Positions 33,712 through 43,523 of a stretch of DNA of 64,000 nt are shown one piece after another (the first letter of the stretch is position 1; the number at the start of each line of letters is the position of its first letter). The translations under genes were made by a program, and so were the position numbers. The notes under the pieces were generated by a model. It had not been told where the DNA came from. It made no database searches and saw only the letters and a list, made by a program, of their open reading frames with translations. This DNA comes from Streptomyces sp. P3 (lineage in GTDB: Bacteria; Actinomycetota; Actinomycetes; Streptomycetales; Streptomycetaceae), in contig NZ_CP028369.1 in assembly GCF_003032475.1 (NCBI RefSeq), positions 3,224,001 through 3,288,000 of the forward strand. The letters run 5' to 3'.

Positions 33712-34268
33712 GCCGTCACCCCCGTGGCCGCGGTGAACTGTTCGCGGGTGCAGAAGCTCAGCAGCGCCCGCTTCTCCGGCTTCTGGATCTCCCGCTCGGG
33801 CACGAACCCGACGGCCTCGTTCAGCGCGTGCACGGCCTTGTTGGACACGTCCGGCTCGACGACGACGCGGGCGATGGCCGGGTCCTCGAAGAGACGGGCC
33901 ATGACGGCGGTGATGACGGCGCGCGTGAACCCGTGCACGGGCCGGTCGGTGGGGGCGACCAGGAAGTGCATGCCGACGTCCCCGGGCCGCGGCTCGTACA
34001 GGCCGACCAGCTCCCGGTGGCGGGGGTCGTAGTACTCCATGAGGAACGCGGGCTCGCCGTCGTGCAGGCCGAGCAGCACGTGGTGGTGCTCGTCGGCCGC
34101 GATCTCCATGTAGGCCCGCTCGACGTCGACGAGTCGCGCGTCCTGCATCATCCAGTAGGCGGCCTTGGGATGCGTCACCCAGCGGTGCAGCAGCTCGGCG
34201 TCCCGGAGGGGGTCGAGGGGGCGGAAGGCCGGCCGGCCGACGGCGGCCGTGGCGGTGACGGTGCTCAT
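33708..34268 (-). CDS. desC: Hydroxycadaverine acyltransferase DesC
   Basis: A 186-aa GNAT/RhbD-type acyltransferase that attaches succinyl or acetyl groups to N-hydroxycadaverine. Seen: [14 protein letters not shown] near the start, [16 protein letters not shown] and [20 protein letters not shown], typical of siderophore acyltransferases. Four-base ATGA overlaps join it to desB before and desD after. Confidence 0.95.
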   Translation of the reverse strand: MSTVTATAAVGRPAFRPLDPLRDAELLHRWVTHPKAAYWMMQDARLVDVERAYMEIAADEHHHVLLGLHDGEPAFLMEYYDPRHRELVGLYEPRPGDVGMHFLVAPTDRPVHGFTRAVITAVMARLFEDPAIARVVVEPDVSNKAVHALNEAVGFVPEREIQKPEKRALLSFCTREQFTAATGVTA

Positions 34269-35548
34269 ACGCCGAACTCCTGGAACGCGATGCTCTTCTC
34301 GACGGGGTAGTACTCGCTGCCGAGCAGCTCGCGGATGATGCAGCTGTTGCGGTAAGGGCCCATGCCGAGGTCGGGCGAGGTGACGCTGTGCGCGTGCACG
34401 CCCGCGTTCTGCAGGAACACGCCCCGGCCGGTGATGTCGACGGCGTAGTTGCGGCCGACGTCGAAGTTGCCCCGGGAGTCGTGACGCAGTCTGTCCCGGA
34501 CCGGCGCGAGGAACTCCGGCTCGGCGTACCGGTAACCGGTGGCCAGGACGAGCCCCTGCGAGGTCAGCTCGAAGTCCTTGCCCTGCTCCTCCTGGCGGAA
34601 GGACAGCCTGTAGGCGCCGTCGGCGTGGGCCGCGCCGGTGAGCGAGGAGTTGGTCAGCAGCCGGGTGGGCACCGGGCCGCCGAGGTTCTTGCGGTAGAGC
34701 AGGTCGAAGATCTCGTTGACGAGCTCGCCGTCGATGCCCTTGAACAGGCCCTTCTGCTCGGCCGCGAGCCGGTAGCGGGTCTGCTCCGGCAGCTCGTGGA
34801 AGTAGTCGACGTACTCGGGGGAGGTCATCTCCAGCGTGAGCTTGGTGTACTCGAGCGGGAAGAAGCGTGGGGAGCGGGTGACCCAGTTCAGCCGGTAGCC
34901 GTGGACGTCGATCTCGCTGAGCAGGTCGTAGTAGATCTCGGCGGCCGACTGGCCCGAGCCGACCAGCGTGATCGACTCCTTCTTCTGCAGCTCGGCTCTG
35001 TGCTCGAGGTAGCGCGAGTTGTGCGTGAAGTCGCCGCCCAGTCCCGCGCAGGCCTCCGGGACGTACGGGGGCGTGCCGGTGCCGAGGACGAGGTGACGGG
35101 CGCGGAACTCCTCGCCGGCGGTCGTCCGCACGACGTACAGCTCGTCCTCGTAGGTCACCTCGGCGACGGTCGTGGAGAACCGCACGCTGCTCAGCTGGTC
35201 GGCGGCCCAGCGGCAGTAGTCGTCGTACTCGACGCGCAGCGGGTAGAAGTTCTCGCGGATGTAGAACGAGTAGAGCCGGCCCTTCTCCTTCAGGTAGTTC
35301 AGGAAGGAGTACGGGGAGGTCGGGTCGGCCAGGGTGACCAGGTCCGACATGAACGGGGTCTGCAGGTGGGCGCCGTCCAGGAACATTCCGGAGTGCCACT
35401 CGAAGTGCGGCTTGGACTCCAGGAAGACGCCGTCGAGCGCGTCGATCGGCTCGGTCAGGCAGGCGAGGCCGAGGTTGAACGGGCCGAGCCCGATGCCCAC
35501 GAAGTCGTGGGTCCGGGTCACGGGGGCGGGTTCAGGAAGCGCGGTCAA
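34265..35548 (-). CDS. desB: Cadaverine N-hydroxylase DesB
   Basis: A 427-aa flavin monooxygenase of the lysine/ornithine N6-hydroxylase family. The FAD loop is [12 protein letters not shown] (17-28) and the NADPH loop [10 protein letters not shown]. The C-terminal LVLATGYRY matches the family ATGY motif. It hydroxylates cadaverine produced by DesA. The start is the TTG at 35548, preceded by GGGAG, giving a 17-base overlap with the desA end; no better ATG/GTG is available. Confidence 0.95.
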   Translation of the reverse strand: MTALPEPAPVTRTHDFVGIGLGPFNLGLACLTEPIDALDGVFLESKPHFEWHSGMFLDGAHLQTPFMSDLVTLADPTSPYSFLNYLKEKGRLYSFYIRENFYPLRVEYDDYCRWAADQLSSVRFSTTVAEVTYEDELYVVRTTAGEEFRARHLVLGTGTPPYVPEACAGLGGDFTHNSRYLEHRAELQKKESITLVGSGQSAAEIYYDLLSEIDVHGYRLNWVTRSPRFFPLEYTKLTLEMTSPEYVDYFHELPEQTRYRLAAEQKGLFKGIDGELVNEIFDLLYRKNLGGPVPTRLLTNSSLTGAAHADGAYRLSFRQEEQGKDFELTSQGLVLATGYRYAEPEFLAPVRDRLRHDSRGNFDVGRNYAVDITGRGVFLQNAGVHAHSVTSPDLGMGPYRNSCIIRELLGSEYYPVEKSIAFQEFGV

Positions 35549-36974
35549 GGGAGTCTCCCAGGTACTGCTCGGCGTGGCCGGCGATCAGGTCGAGGACGGC
35601 CGTGATGTCGTCGGCCGTCGTCTCGGGGTTGAGCAGGGTGAACTTCAGGTAGTGGCGGGCGCCGACCTTGGTGCCCGCGACCACGGCGTCTCCGGAGGCG
35701 AAAAGGGCCTTGCGGGCGTGGAGGTTGGCCCGGTCGATCTCGGCCGGGTCGGTGACGGCGGCGGGGACGTAGCGGAAGACGAGGGTGGAGAGCGACGGCT
35801 GGACCACGACGTCGTAGCGCGGGTCGGCGGCCAGCAGGTCGAAGCCCTCGGCGGCCAGGTCGCAGACCTCGTCGAAGAGCCGGCCGATGCCGTCGGCGCC
35901 CATGGTGCGCAGGGTCATCCACAGTTTGAGCGCGTCGAACCGGCGGGTGGTCTGGAGGGACTTGTCGACCTGGTTGGGGATGCGTTCGTCCACCATGCGG
36001 CGCGGGTTGAGGTACTCGGCGTGGTAGGTGGCGTGGCGCAGCGTGGCCGCGTCCCGCACCAGCACGGCGGACGAACTCACGGGCTGGAAGAAGGACTTGT
36101 GGTAGTCGACGGTGACGGAGTCGGCGCGCTCGATGCCGTCGATCCGGTCCCGGTGCTTCACGGAGGCGAGCAGCCCGCAGCCGTAGGCGGCGTCGACGTG
36201 CATCCAAGCGCCGAACTGCTGGCACAGTTCGGCGATCTCGGGAAGCGGGTCGATCGAGCCGAAGTCGGTGGTGCCGGCGGTGGCGACGACGGCCATCGGG
36301 ACGAGTCCGTCCCGCTTGCAGCGCTCCAGCTCGTGGGCGAGCGCGACCGTCTGCATGCGCTTGTCGTGGTCGACGGGGACGGAGACCACCGCGTCCGGCT
36401 CGAGGCCCAGCAGCTTGGCGGACTTCCGCACGCTGAAATGGCTGACGTCGGAGGCGAAGACGCGCAGTTTCGCCGGGGAGTCCGACTTCGCCTCCTCGCG
36501 GGCGAGCAGCAGGGCCTGGAGGTTGGACTGGCTGCCGCCGGAGGTGAACACGCCGTCGGCGGCGGGCCCGAGGCCGATGCGGGCGGTCGTCCAGTCGATC
36601 AGCCTGCGCTCGATGAGGGTGGCGCCCGCCGACTGGTCCCAGGTGTCCAGGGAGGAGTTGACGGCGGACAGCACCGCCTCGCCGAGGACGGCGGGGATCA
36701 CGACCGGGCAGTTGAGGTGGGCGAGATAGCGGGGGTGGTGGAAGTAGACCGCGTCGCGGAGGTAGACCTCCTCCAGCTCGTCCAGCACGGCGGTGGTGTC
36801 GCCCAGCGGCCGGTCGAGGTCGATCGCGTCGATGCGGGGTGCGAGGGCGTCGACCGTGATGCCGGTGAACGGCCGCTCGGTGGAGGCCAGTTTGGCGGCG
36901 ACCCGCTCTACTCCTTCGGTCACGGAGCGGCGGTACTGCTCAGCGGTCGTGTCATTGAGCAGGTGCGAGCGCAT
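35532..36974 (-). CDS. desA: Lysine decarboxylase DesA
   Basis: A 480-aa PLP group II decarboxylase that converts lysine to cadaverine, the first step to desferrioxamine. The PLP lysine lies in [11 protein letters not shown] and a substrate-side loop in [17 protein letters not shown] precedes the ATG at 36974. A DmdR-type iron box lies about 70 bases upstream, so the operon should be on only when iron is scarce. Confidence 0.96.
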   Translation of the reverse strand: MRSHLLNDTTAEQYRRSVTEGVERVAAKLASTERPFTGITVDALAPRIDAIDLDRPLGDTTAVLDELEEVYLRDAVYFHHPRYLAHLNCPVVIPAVLGEAVLSAVNSSLDTWDQSAGATLIERRLIDWTTARIGLGPAADGVFTSGGSQSNLQALLLAREEAKSDSPAKLRVFASDVSHFSVRKSAKLLGLEPDAVVSVPVDHDKRMQTVALAHELERCKRDGLVPMAVVATAGTTDFGSIDPLPEIAELCQQFGAWMHVDAAYGCGLLASVKHRDRIDGIERADSVTVDYHKSFFQPVSSSAVLVRDAATLRHATYHAEYLNPRRMVDERIPNQVDKSLQTTRRFDALKLWMTLRTMGADGIGRLFDEVCDLAAEGFDLLAADPRYDVVVQPSLSTLVFRYVPAAVTDPAEIDRANLHARKALFASGDAVVAGTKVGARHYLKFTLLNPETTADDITAVLDLIAGHAEQYLGDSLDRAS

Positions 36975-37044
36975 GGGTGGGGTCCTCCGGGGGTGGGGAC
37001 GGGGTCCGCGGGTGGACGGCGAAAGGCGGAGCAGGAGATTCAAC

Positions 37045-37063
37045 TTAAGTTAGCCTAACCTAA
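37045..37063. promoter_or_regulatory. Iron box (DmdR1 operator) of desA
   Basis: The 19-mer TTAAGTTAGCCTAACCTAA closely fits the actinobacterial iron box TTAGGTTAGGCTAACCTAA and sits in an AT-rich patch upstream of desA. The symmetry extends to 37068. Confidence 0.92.
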
Positions 37064-37152
37064 GTTAACTGATCTTGGTCATGCCTGTGCCGTGACCGTG
37101 ATCACGTCCGTGCGTGCGGCAACTGCCCGCGGGGGCACGGCGGTCGGGGCGC

Positions 37153-37974
37153 CTACTCCGCCTCGCGGAGCTGTTCCTCGCTCATGCCCCGGCGCCAGTA
37201 CCCGACGAAGGTGATGCGCCGCCGGTCGATGCCGCGCTCCTGGACGAAGTGCCGCCGCAGCGCCTTCACGCACCCCGACTCGCCCGCGATCCAGACGTAC
37301 GGACGTTCGGTGGCCGGGAGCCGGGTGGCGCGCACGGCGTCGACGGAGCCCTCCCCGGTCACCCAGGTGACCTCGGCGTCGGCGACCGTCGCCAACTCCG
37401 CCACGTTCCCCGCGTCGTGCGTCTCCAGCCACACCCGGGCGCGTTGCCCGGCCGGCAGGGACTCCAGGATCGAGGCGACGGCCGGAAGGGCGCTCTCGTC
37501 ACCCCACAGCAGCACCAGATCGGTGTCGTGCGGCGGCCGGAATCGGATCGCCCGGTTGTCGGCCACGGCCGGGCCCAGCAGGACGACCCGGTCCCCGGCG
37601 GCCGCCCGGGAGGCCCAGGCGGAGGCGGGGCCGGCCGGGGTGTGCAGCACGAAGTCGATGTCGATCTCCCGGGTGCGGCCGAGCGCGTCGCGGCGCAGGG
37701 CGCGCAGGGTGTACGACCGCATCACCGCCCTTACCCCGTCGGGCAGTTCACGCCAGGCCTGCCACCATCCGTCGCCCAGCTCGAAGGGCACGGCGGGCGC
37801 GTCCTGCCCCGGGTGGGGCAGGAACAGCGACAGCGACTGGTCGCGCCCGTCGGAGAGGAAGTGCCGCAGATCCTCCCCGGCGAAGGTGACCCGCACGAGC
37901 GACGACCCGAGGCGGCGGGCGCGCACGACCTGGAGGGGGAAGAACCGGAAGGGTGCGGCGACGGCGGTGGTCAC
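37153..37974 (-). CDS. desF: Siderophore-interacting protein / ferrioxamine reductase
   Basis: A 273-aa ViuB/SIP-type flavoreductase. The FAD-binding beta-barrel has RSYTLRALRRDA, followed by the NAD(P)H part with LLWGDESALPAVASIL and VWIAGESGCVKALRRH. The C-terminus YWRRGMSEEQL is characteristic. It reduces Fe(III)-ferrioxamine in the cytoplasm to release iron. GTG at 37974 with AGGAG. It is downstream of desE but behind a hairpin, and it has no iron box of its own. Confidence 0.92.
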   Translation of the reverse strand: MTTAVAAPFRFFPLQVVRARRLGSSLVRVTFAGEDLRHFLSDGRDQSLSLFLPHPGQDAPAVPFELGDGWWQAWRELPDGVRAVMRSYTLRALRRDALGRTREIDIDFVLHTPAGPASAWASRAAAGDRVVLLGPAVADNRAIRFRPPHDTDLVLLWGDESALPAVASILESLPAGQRARVWLETHDAGNVAELATVADAEVTWVTGEGSVDAVRATRLPATERPYVWIAGESGCVKALRRHFVQERGIDRRRITFVGYWRRGMSEEQLREAE

Positions 37975-38000
37975 GGGGGTGCTCCTGTGGGCGGGGGGAG

Positions 38001-38032
38001 GGGTGGCTCACCTGCTTTCGCCCGAGCCACCC
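38001..38032. terminator. Hairpin between desE and desF
   Basis: GGGTGGCTC and GAGCCACCC pair over 14 bases, 6 bases past the desE stop. It probably reduces read-through from desE into desF. Confidence 0.55.
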
Positions 38033-38037
38033 GGGGG

Positions 38038-39087
38038 TCAGGAAACCTTCTTCGCCTTCTCCAGTGCGGCGGCGAGGTTCTCCAGCAGCGGCACGCACTT
38101 GTCGTATGACAGGATCGGCTCGGGCGAGCGCGCGATGACCTGACCGGCCTGCACCGCGGGCAGCTTCTTCCAGGTCGCCTCGGTGATGTCGGCGGGCTGG
38201 ACCGTCGAGGAGCGGTCGTCCATCATGATGATGTCGGCCGGGTACTTGTCGACGTTCTCCCAGCTCAGCGACTCGTACCAGCCGCCGCCCTGGGCCTTGG
38301 CGCTCTCCGGCGGCTCGACGAGGTTCACGCCGAGGGACTTGAAGTACTCCAGGTCGACGGAGAGGTTGCTGCCGGAGACGTAGAACAGCTCGGCGCTCGC
38401 GGAACCGGCCATCACCTTGATCTCGGGCTTGGCCTTGGCGGCGGCGCGCAGCCGGGCGGCGGCGGCCTCGAACTTCTTCTTCGCGTCGGTGACCGCGGCC
38501 GCCGTCATGTCGGCGCCGAGCGACTCGGCCAGCTCCCACACGCGCTGCAGCGGAGCGGTCAGCAGGCGGTCGTAGACCGAGATGCCGACGCTCGGGGCGA
38601 GCTTCGCGATCTTGTCCTTGGAGGCTTCGGGGACGTACCAGAGGGTGCCTGCGTTGTCGAACATCGTGGAGATGAGGACGTCGGGCGCGAGGGCCGCGTA
38701 CTTCTCGACGTTGAACTCGTCCCAGACGTTGCCGAGGACCGTCACCTTGCTGACGTCCATGTCGCCGGCCTGGACGTCCGCCTTGCCCGCGGCGGTCTTC
38801 GTCGGGCCGAAGACGCCCTTGACCTGGATCCCGTAGTCGAAGAGGGCGGCGGCGACGCCGGTGAAGGCGACGATGTTCGCGGGGATCGCGTCCAGCTTCA
38901 CCGTGGTGCCGCGGTCGTCCTTGAAGCTCCAGGGGCCGGACTTGGCAGAGGCGCTCGCCGACGACCCGGAGCCCGTGCTCTTCGCGTCGTCGTTCCCGCA
39001 GGCTGCGAGCGCGGCGCCGAGGCCGAGGGCGCCACCGGCGGCGAGGATGCCGCGGCGGGAGGGGCGGGCGACTCTGACGTTGGACAT
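38038..39087 (-). CDS. desE: Ferrioxamine-binding lipoprotein DesE
   Basis: A 349-aa substrate-binding lipoprotein of an iron-siderophore ABC transporter. A twin-arginine-like SRRGILAAGG signal and lipobox LAAC (Cys about 30) are followed by a Ser-rich tether and two-lobed FepB/CdtB-type domains. It captures ferrioxamines outside the cell; the permease and ATPase genes are not in this window. An iron box lies about 50 bases upstream. The ATG at 39087 has a weak ribosome site. Confidence 0.93.
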   Translation of the reverse strand: MSNVRVARPSRRGILAAGGALGLGAALAACGNDDAKSTGSGSSASASAKSGPWSFKDDRGTTVKLDAIPANIVAFTGVAAALFDYGIQVKGVFGPTKTAAGKADVQAGDMDVSKVTVLGNVWDEFNVEKYAALAPDVLISTMFDNAGTLWYVPEASKDKIAKLAPSVGISVYDRLLTAPLQRVWELAESLGADMTAAAVTDAKKKFEAAAARLRAAAKAKPEIKVMAGSASAELFYVSGSNLSVDLEYFKSLGVNLVEPPESAKAQGGGWYESLSWENVDKYPADIIMMDDRSSTVQPADITEATWKKLPAVQAGQVIARSPEPILSYDKCVPLLENLAAALEKAKKVS

Positions 39088-39136
39088 GTCTCTGGCTACT
39101 TTCGAACGGGGTGGATCACCCGAGGACGATTCGAAT

Positions 39137-39155
39137 GTAGGTTAGCCTAACCTCA
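39137..39155. promoter_or_regulatory. Iron box (DmdR1 operator) of desE
   Basis: GTAGGTTAGCCTAACCTCA contains a perfect 15-bp palindrome (AGGTTAG-C-CTAACCT) and matches the iron-box consensus. It lies 50 bases upstream of desE. In the rest of the 359-base gap I see only the terminator at 39308. Confidence 0.92.
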
Positions 39156-39307
39156 TCTGATGTCCAGAAGGTGGCCCCGGGGTGCGGGGCGCCGGGAGCG
39201 CTTCCCGTCCGTCGCCCGTGCGCGGCCTGGGTATCGAAGGCGAAGAGGGCGTCAGGTGGGTGGACCGGGTGCGGTCCGGCCGTTCGCCCCGTGAAGCCAA
39301 GAACGGC

Positions 39308-39342
39308 GCGGCGGCCTCGTGGTCTGTCCACGAGGCCGCCGC
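39308..39342. terminator. Terminator of the leucine-catabolic operon
   Basis: A perfect 15-bp stem (GCGGCGGCCTCGTGG and complement) with a 5-base loop lies 105 bases past the acyl-CoA dehydrogenase stop. Confidence 0.75.
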
Positions 39343-39446
39343 AGCAGGGGAGTTGTCCGACACGGGAGCATGCCGGGCGCGGAGGGCAGGGCCACTTCCG
39401 GCCATCACCGCACGCGACGCGCGCCCGGGAGTCCGGCCCCGCCGGA

Positions 39447-40607
39447 TCAGTCCGTCAGGCCCAACTCGCGGGCGATCAGCATCCGCTGGACCTCGCTCGT
39501 GCCCTCGCCGATCTCCAGGATCTTGGAGTCGCGCCACATCCGCGCCACCGGGTACTCGTTCATGAAGCCGTAACCGCCGTGCACCTGCGTGGCGTCCCGG
39601 GCGTTGTCGACGGCGATCGTCGACGAGTACAGCTTCGCCAGCGCGGCCTCCTTCTTGAAGGGCTCGCCGGCCACCAGCCGTGACGCCGCGTCCCGCCAGG
39701 CGAGACGGGCCGTGTGGGCCTTCATCTCCATGTCGGCGATCTTGAACTGGATGGCCTGGTTGGCGCCGATCGGACGGCCGAACGCGTGCCGTTGCTTCGC
39801 GTACCTCACCGACTCGTCCACGCAGCCCTGGGCGAGTCCGGTCGCCAGCGCGGCGATGGCGATGCGCCCCTCGTCGAGGATCCGCAGGAACTGCGCATAC
39901 CCGCGGCCCTCCTCGCCCAGCAGGTTCGCCGCCGGGACGCGCACGTCGGAGAAGGACAGCTCACGGGTGTCGGAGGCGTTCCAGCCGACCTTCGAGTACG
40001 GGCTCGCGACGGTGAAGCCCGGCGTGCCGGACGGCACGATGATCGCCGAGATCAGCGGCCTGCCGTCCGGCTTGCGCCCGGTCACCGCCGTGACGGTGAC
40101 CAGCCCGGTGATGTCCGTGCCCGAGTTGGTGATGAAGCACTTGGAACCGTTGATGACCCATTCGTCCGTGTCGGGGTCGAGACGGGCCGTCGTGCGCGTC
40201 GCGCCCGCGTCCGAGCCGCCGTCCGGCTCGGTCAGCCCGAACGCGCCCAGGATCTCCCCGGAGCACAGGCGCGGCAGCCACTCCCGCTTCTGCTCCGGCG
40301 TGCCGAAGAGATGGATCGGCATGGCGCCCAGCGAGACGCCCGCCTCCAGGGTGATCGCCACCGACGAGTCGACCCGCGCCAGCTCCTCCAGCACGAGGCC
40401 GAGGGCGAGGTAGTCGCCGCCCATGCCGCCGTGCTCCTCCGGGAACGGCAGCCCGAACAGGCCCATGCGGCCCATCTGGCGGACGATCTCGTACGGGAAC
40501 TCGTGCCGCTCGTAGAAGTCGCCGATCTTGGGCGCGACGACGTCGTGCGCGAACTCCTCGACGGTGCGGCGGAGTTCCTCGAGTTCGGGGGAGAGACGGT
40601 GGTCCAT
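39447..40607 (-). CDS. acdH: Acyl-CoA dehydrogenase, isovaleryl-CoA type
   Basis: A 386-aa FAD-dependent acyl-CoA dehydrogenase. FAD/substrate segments include FGLTEPDGGSDAG, CFITNSGTD and ATQVHGGYGFMNEYPVAR, with IGEGTSEVQRMLIAREL at the end. It follows methylcrotonyl-CoA carboxylase and HMG-CoA lyase genes, only 7 bases after the latter. The likely job is therefore isovaleryl-CoA to 3-methylcrotonyl-CoA in leucine breakdown. I recall the S. coelicolor equivalent being called AcdH, with branched-chain substrates; the symbol is from memory. Confidence 0.88.
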   Translation of the reverse strand: MDHRLSPELEELRRTVEEFAHDVVAPKIGDFYERHEFPYEIVRQMGRMGLFGLPFPEEHGGMGGDYLALGLVLEELARVDSSVAITLEAGVSLGAMPIHLFGTPEQKREWLPRLCSGEILGAFGLTEPDGGSDAGATRTTARLDPDTDEWVINGSKCFITNSGTDITGLVTVTAVTGRKPDGRPLISAIIVPSGTPGFTVASPYSKVGWNASDTRELSFSDVRVPAANLLGEEGRGYAQFLRILDEGRIAIAALATGLAQGCVDESVRYAKQRHAFGRPIGANQAIQFKIADMEMKAHTARLAWRDAASRLVAGEPFKKEAALAKLYSSTIAVDNARDATQVHGGYGFMNEYPVARMWRDSKILEIGEGTSEVQRMLIARELGLTD

Positions 40608-40614
40608 GTCGGGG

Positions 40615-41562
40615 TCACTGCTCCTTGTGGGGCTGTGTCGTGTTACCGAGGGCTCGTACGGTGCGGGACGGGCTGGGTCGGCCCAGGTGGCCGGCCATCC
40701 ACTCGCTCGTGGCGACGAGACGGCCGAGGTCGACCCCGGTGTCGATGCCGAGGCCCTGCAGCATCCACACGAGGTCTTCGGTGGCGAGGTTTCCGGTGGC
40801 GGACTTTGCGTACGGGCAGCCGCCGAGACCGCCCGCCGACGCGTCGACGGTGGTGACGCCGTGCCGGAGCGCGGCGAGGGTGTTGGCGAGCGCCTGCCCG
40901 TAGGTGTCGTGGAAGTGCACGCCGAGCGCGCCGGTGGGCACGCCCTGTTCGTTCAGCGCGGTCAGCAGCGCCCCGACGTGGCCCGGGGTCGCGACCCCGA
41001 TGGTGTCGCCCAGGCTCAGCTCGTCGCAGCCCTGGTCGAGCAGGGCGCGGCAGACCCGCACGACCTGCTCGACCGGCACCGCGCCCTCCCACGGATCGCC
41101 GAAGCACATGGAGAGATAGCCGCGCACATGCACGCCCTCGGCCCTGGCGCGGGTCACCACCGGTTCGAACATGGCCAGCGCCTCGTCCATCGTGCGGTTG
41201 AGGTTGGCCTTGGCGAAGGACTCGGTGGCGCTGGCGAAGACGGCGACCCGGCGGGCGCCCAGGGCGAGCGCGCGGTCGAGTCCGCGTTCGTTCGGCACGA
41301 GCACCGGCAGGGCCGCGTCCACGTCGTCCAGCAGTGGGAACAGCTGCTCGGCGTCCGCGAGTTGGGGCACCCACTTCGGGTGGACGAAGCTGGTGGCCTC
41401 GATGGTGGTGAGGCCCGCGGAGGCGAGGCGGTGCACGAACTCGGCCTTGACGGCCGTCGGGACGGTCGTCTTCTCGTTCTGCAGTCCGTCGCGTGCGCCG
41501 ACCTCGTGGACGCGCACCCGGGCCGGCAGGCCCGGGTCCGGCACGACCATGGGGAGTGTCAT
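40615..41562 (-). CDS. Hydroxymethylglutaryl-CoA lyase
   Basis: A 315-aa TIM-barrel lyase that cleaves HMG-CoA to acetoacetate and acetyl-CoA, the end of leucine catabolism. Seen: [14 protein letters not shown] (metal-binding Asp), [16 protein letters not shown] (metal-binding His pair) and [15 protein letters not shown] with the flexible-loop catalytic Cys. It starts in an ATGA overlap with the carboxylase alpha gene, with AAGGAGG in front. Confidence 0.94.
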   Translation of the reverse strand: MTLPMVVPDPGLPARVRVHEVGARDGLQNEKTTVPTAVKAEFVHRLASAGLTTIEATSFVHPKWVPQLADAEQLFPLLDDVDAALPVLVPNERGLDRALALGARRVAVFASATESFAKANLNRTMDEALAMFEPVVTRARAEGVHVRGYLSMCFGDPWEGAVPVEQVVRVCRALLDQGCDELSLGDTIGVATPGHVGALLTALNEQGVPTGALGVHFHDTYGQALANTLAALRHGVTTVDASAGGLGGCPYAKSATGNLATEDLVWMLQGLGIDTGVDLGRLVATSEWMAGHLGRPSPSRTVRALGNTTQPHKEQ

Positions 41563-43511
41563 CGCTCCTCCTTCGCCGGGACGGCGGCCGGGTCGGCGGC
41601 CGGGGCGATGACGGCGAGCACCTGGTCCATGGCGACCGTCGAGCCCGGCGACACGTCGAGCTCGGCGACCGTGCCGGCGTGCGGGGCGGAGATGACGTGC
41701 TCCATCTTCATCGCCTCCACCACCAGCAGGCTCTGGCCGGCGGCCACCTCGTCGCCGACGGCCACCTTGACGACCGTCACCGTGCCCGGCATGGGAGCGG
41801 TGAGCGAGTCGGCGCCCGCGTGGGCGCCCCCGGTGAGCGAGGCGGCGACCGGGTCGTGGTCGCGTACGTGCCAGGCGTCGCCGTCGCGCCCGAGCCAGTC
41901 GGCGGCGCGGTGGAAGGTGTGCCGGACGCCGTCCAGCGTCACCGACACCCGGTCGCCGGCGACGGAGTGCGTGCCGCGCGGGGTGTGCGCGACGGGGTCG
42001 GTGACCCGCAGGTGGAAGGCGGGGGGCCGGGCGGCGCCGCCCAGCCGCCAGCCGCTGGGCACCGAGAACGGGTCGACCCAGCCGTCGCCGGCCGGGCGCA
42101 GGGCGTCGAGCCGTACCGCCGCCGCGGCCTCGTACACCGCCTCCGGCACTTCGGTGGAGACGAGCGCCTCCGCCTCCCGCTCCACCAGCCCCGTGTCCAG
42201 ATCGCCCGCCACGACCGCCGGATGCGCCAGCAGCCGCCGCAGGAACCCGGCATTGGTCTGCACGCCCAGCGTGACCGTCTGAGCCAGGGCCGCACGCAGC
42301 CTGCGCAGCGCGGTCTCCCGGTCCGGGCCGTAGGCGATCACCTTGGACAGCATGGGGTCGTAGAGGCTGCCGACCTCGGCGCCCTCGCTGAGCCCGGAGT
42401 CGGTGCGCACGCCGTCGCCCTGCGGCTCGTGCAGCCTGAGCACCGTGCCGCCGGACGGCAGGAAGCCGCGCGCGGGGTCCTCGGCGCAGATCCGCGCCTC
42501 CACCGCGTGCCCGGTCAGCCGGACGTCCTGCTGGCCGAAGGCCAGCGGCTCGCCGGCCGCCGCCCGCAGCTGCCACTCCACCAGGTCGAGGCCGGTGACC
42601 AGTTCGGTGACCGGGTGCTCCACCTGGAGGCGGGTGTTCATCTCCATGAAGTAGTACGCCGACGGGTCGTCGCCCGGCACGATGAACTCCACCGTGCCCG
42701 CGCCCCGGTAGCCGCACGAGCGCGCCGCCTGTACGGCCGCCTCGCCCATCGACGCGCGCGTGGCCTCGTCGAGCAGGACGCTCGGCGCCTCCTCGACGAT
42801 CTTCTGGTGCCGGCGCTGCAGCGAGCACTCGCGCTCGCCGAGGTGCACCACGTTGCCGTGGGCGTCGGCCAGGACCTGGATCTCGATGTGCCGGGGGCGG
42901 TCGATCCACCGCTCGACGAGGAGCGTGTCGTCGCCGAAGGAGGCGCGGGCCTCGCGGCGGGCGGCCGCGATCTCCTCGGCCAGCGCCGCGGTGTCCCGCA
43001 CCAGCCGCATGCCCTTGCCGCCGCCGCCGGCGCTCGGCTTCAGCAGCACGGGCACGCCGATCTCGAGGGCGGCGGCGATCAGCTGGTCGTCCGTCAGGCC
43101 GCTGCCGCTCGATCCCGGCACCACCGGGACCCCGGCCTCCCGCACGGTGGCCTTGGCCCGGATCTTGTCGCCCATCAGGGCGATGGCCTCGGCGGGCGGC
43201 CCGATGAAGACCAGTCCGGCGTCGGCGCAGGCACGCGCGAAGCCGGCGTTCTCGGCCAGGAAGCCGTACCCCGGGTGGACGGCCCGGGCGCCGGTCCGCG
43301 CGGCCGCCTCCAGCAGCCGCTCGACGGACAGATAGCTGTCGGCGGCGGGCGGCGGTCCGATCCGTACGGCCGTGTCCGCCTCCCGGACGTGCCGGGCGTC
43401 CGCGTCGGCGTCGGAGAAGACCGCCACCGAGCGCACGCCCATGGCACGCAGCGTGCGGATGACGCGGACGGCGATCTCGCCCCGGTTGGCCACGAGCACT
43501 GTGTCAAACAT
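41559..43511 (-). CDS. 3-Methylcrotonyl-CoA carboxylase alpha (biotin) subunit
   Basis: 650 aa. The N-terminal biotin carboxylase has [20 protein letters not shown]-grasp [10 protein letters not shown] and [15 protein letters not shown] middle linker domain leads to the C-terminal biotin carrier with biotinyl Lys in [11 protein letters not shown]. Context with the beta subunit, HMG-CoA lyase and an acyl-CoA dehydrogenase points to methylcrotonyl-CoA rather than acetyl/propionyl-CoA. It starts 12 bases after the beta-subunit stop. Confidence 0.9.
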   Translation of the reverse strand: MFDTVLVANRGEIAVRVIRTLRAMGVRSVAVFSDADADARHVREADTAVRIGPPPAADSYLSVERLLEAAARTGARAVHPGYGFLAENAGFARACADAGLVFIGPPAEAIALMGDKIRAKATVREAGVPVVPGSSGSGLTDDQLIAAALEIGVPVLLKPSAGGGGKGMRLVRDTAALAEEIAAARREARASFGDDTLLVERWIDRPRHIEIQVLADAHGNVVHLGERECSLQRRHQKIVEEAPSVLLDEATRASMGEAAVQAARSCGYRGAGTVEFIVPGDDPSAYYFMEMNTRLQVEHPVTELVTGLDLVEWQLRAAAGEPLAFGQQDVRLTGHAVEARICAEDPARGFLPSGGTVLRLHEPQGDGVRTDSGLSEGAEVGSLYDPMLSKVIAYGPDRETALRRLRAALAQTVTLGVQTNAGFLRRLLAHPAVVAGDLDTGLVEREAEALVSTEVPEAVYEAAAAVRLDALRPAGDGWVDPFSVPSGWRLGGAARPPAFHLRVTDPVAHTPRGTHSVAGDRVSVTLDGVRHTFHRAADWLGRDGDAWHVRDHDPVAASLTGGAHAGADSLTAPMPGTVTVVKVAVGDEVAAGQSLLVVEAMKMEHVISAPHAGTVAELDVSPGSTVAMDQVLAVIAPAADPAAVPAKEER

Positions 43512-43523
43512 GAAGTCCCCTCC

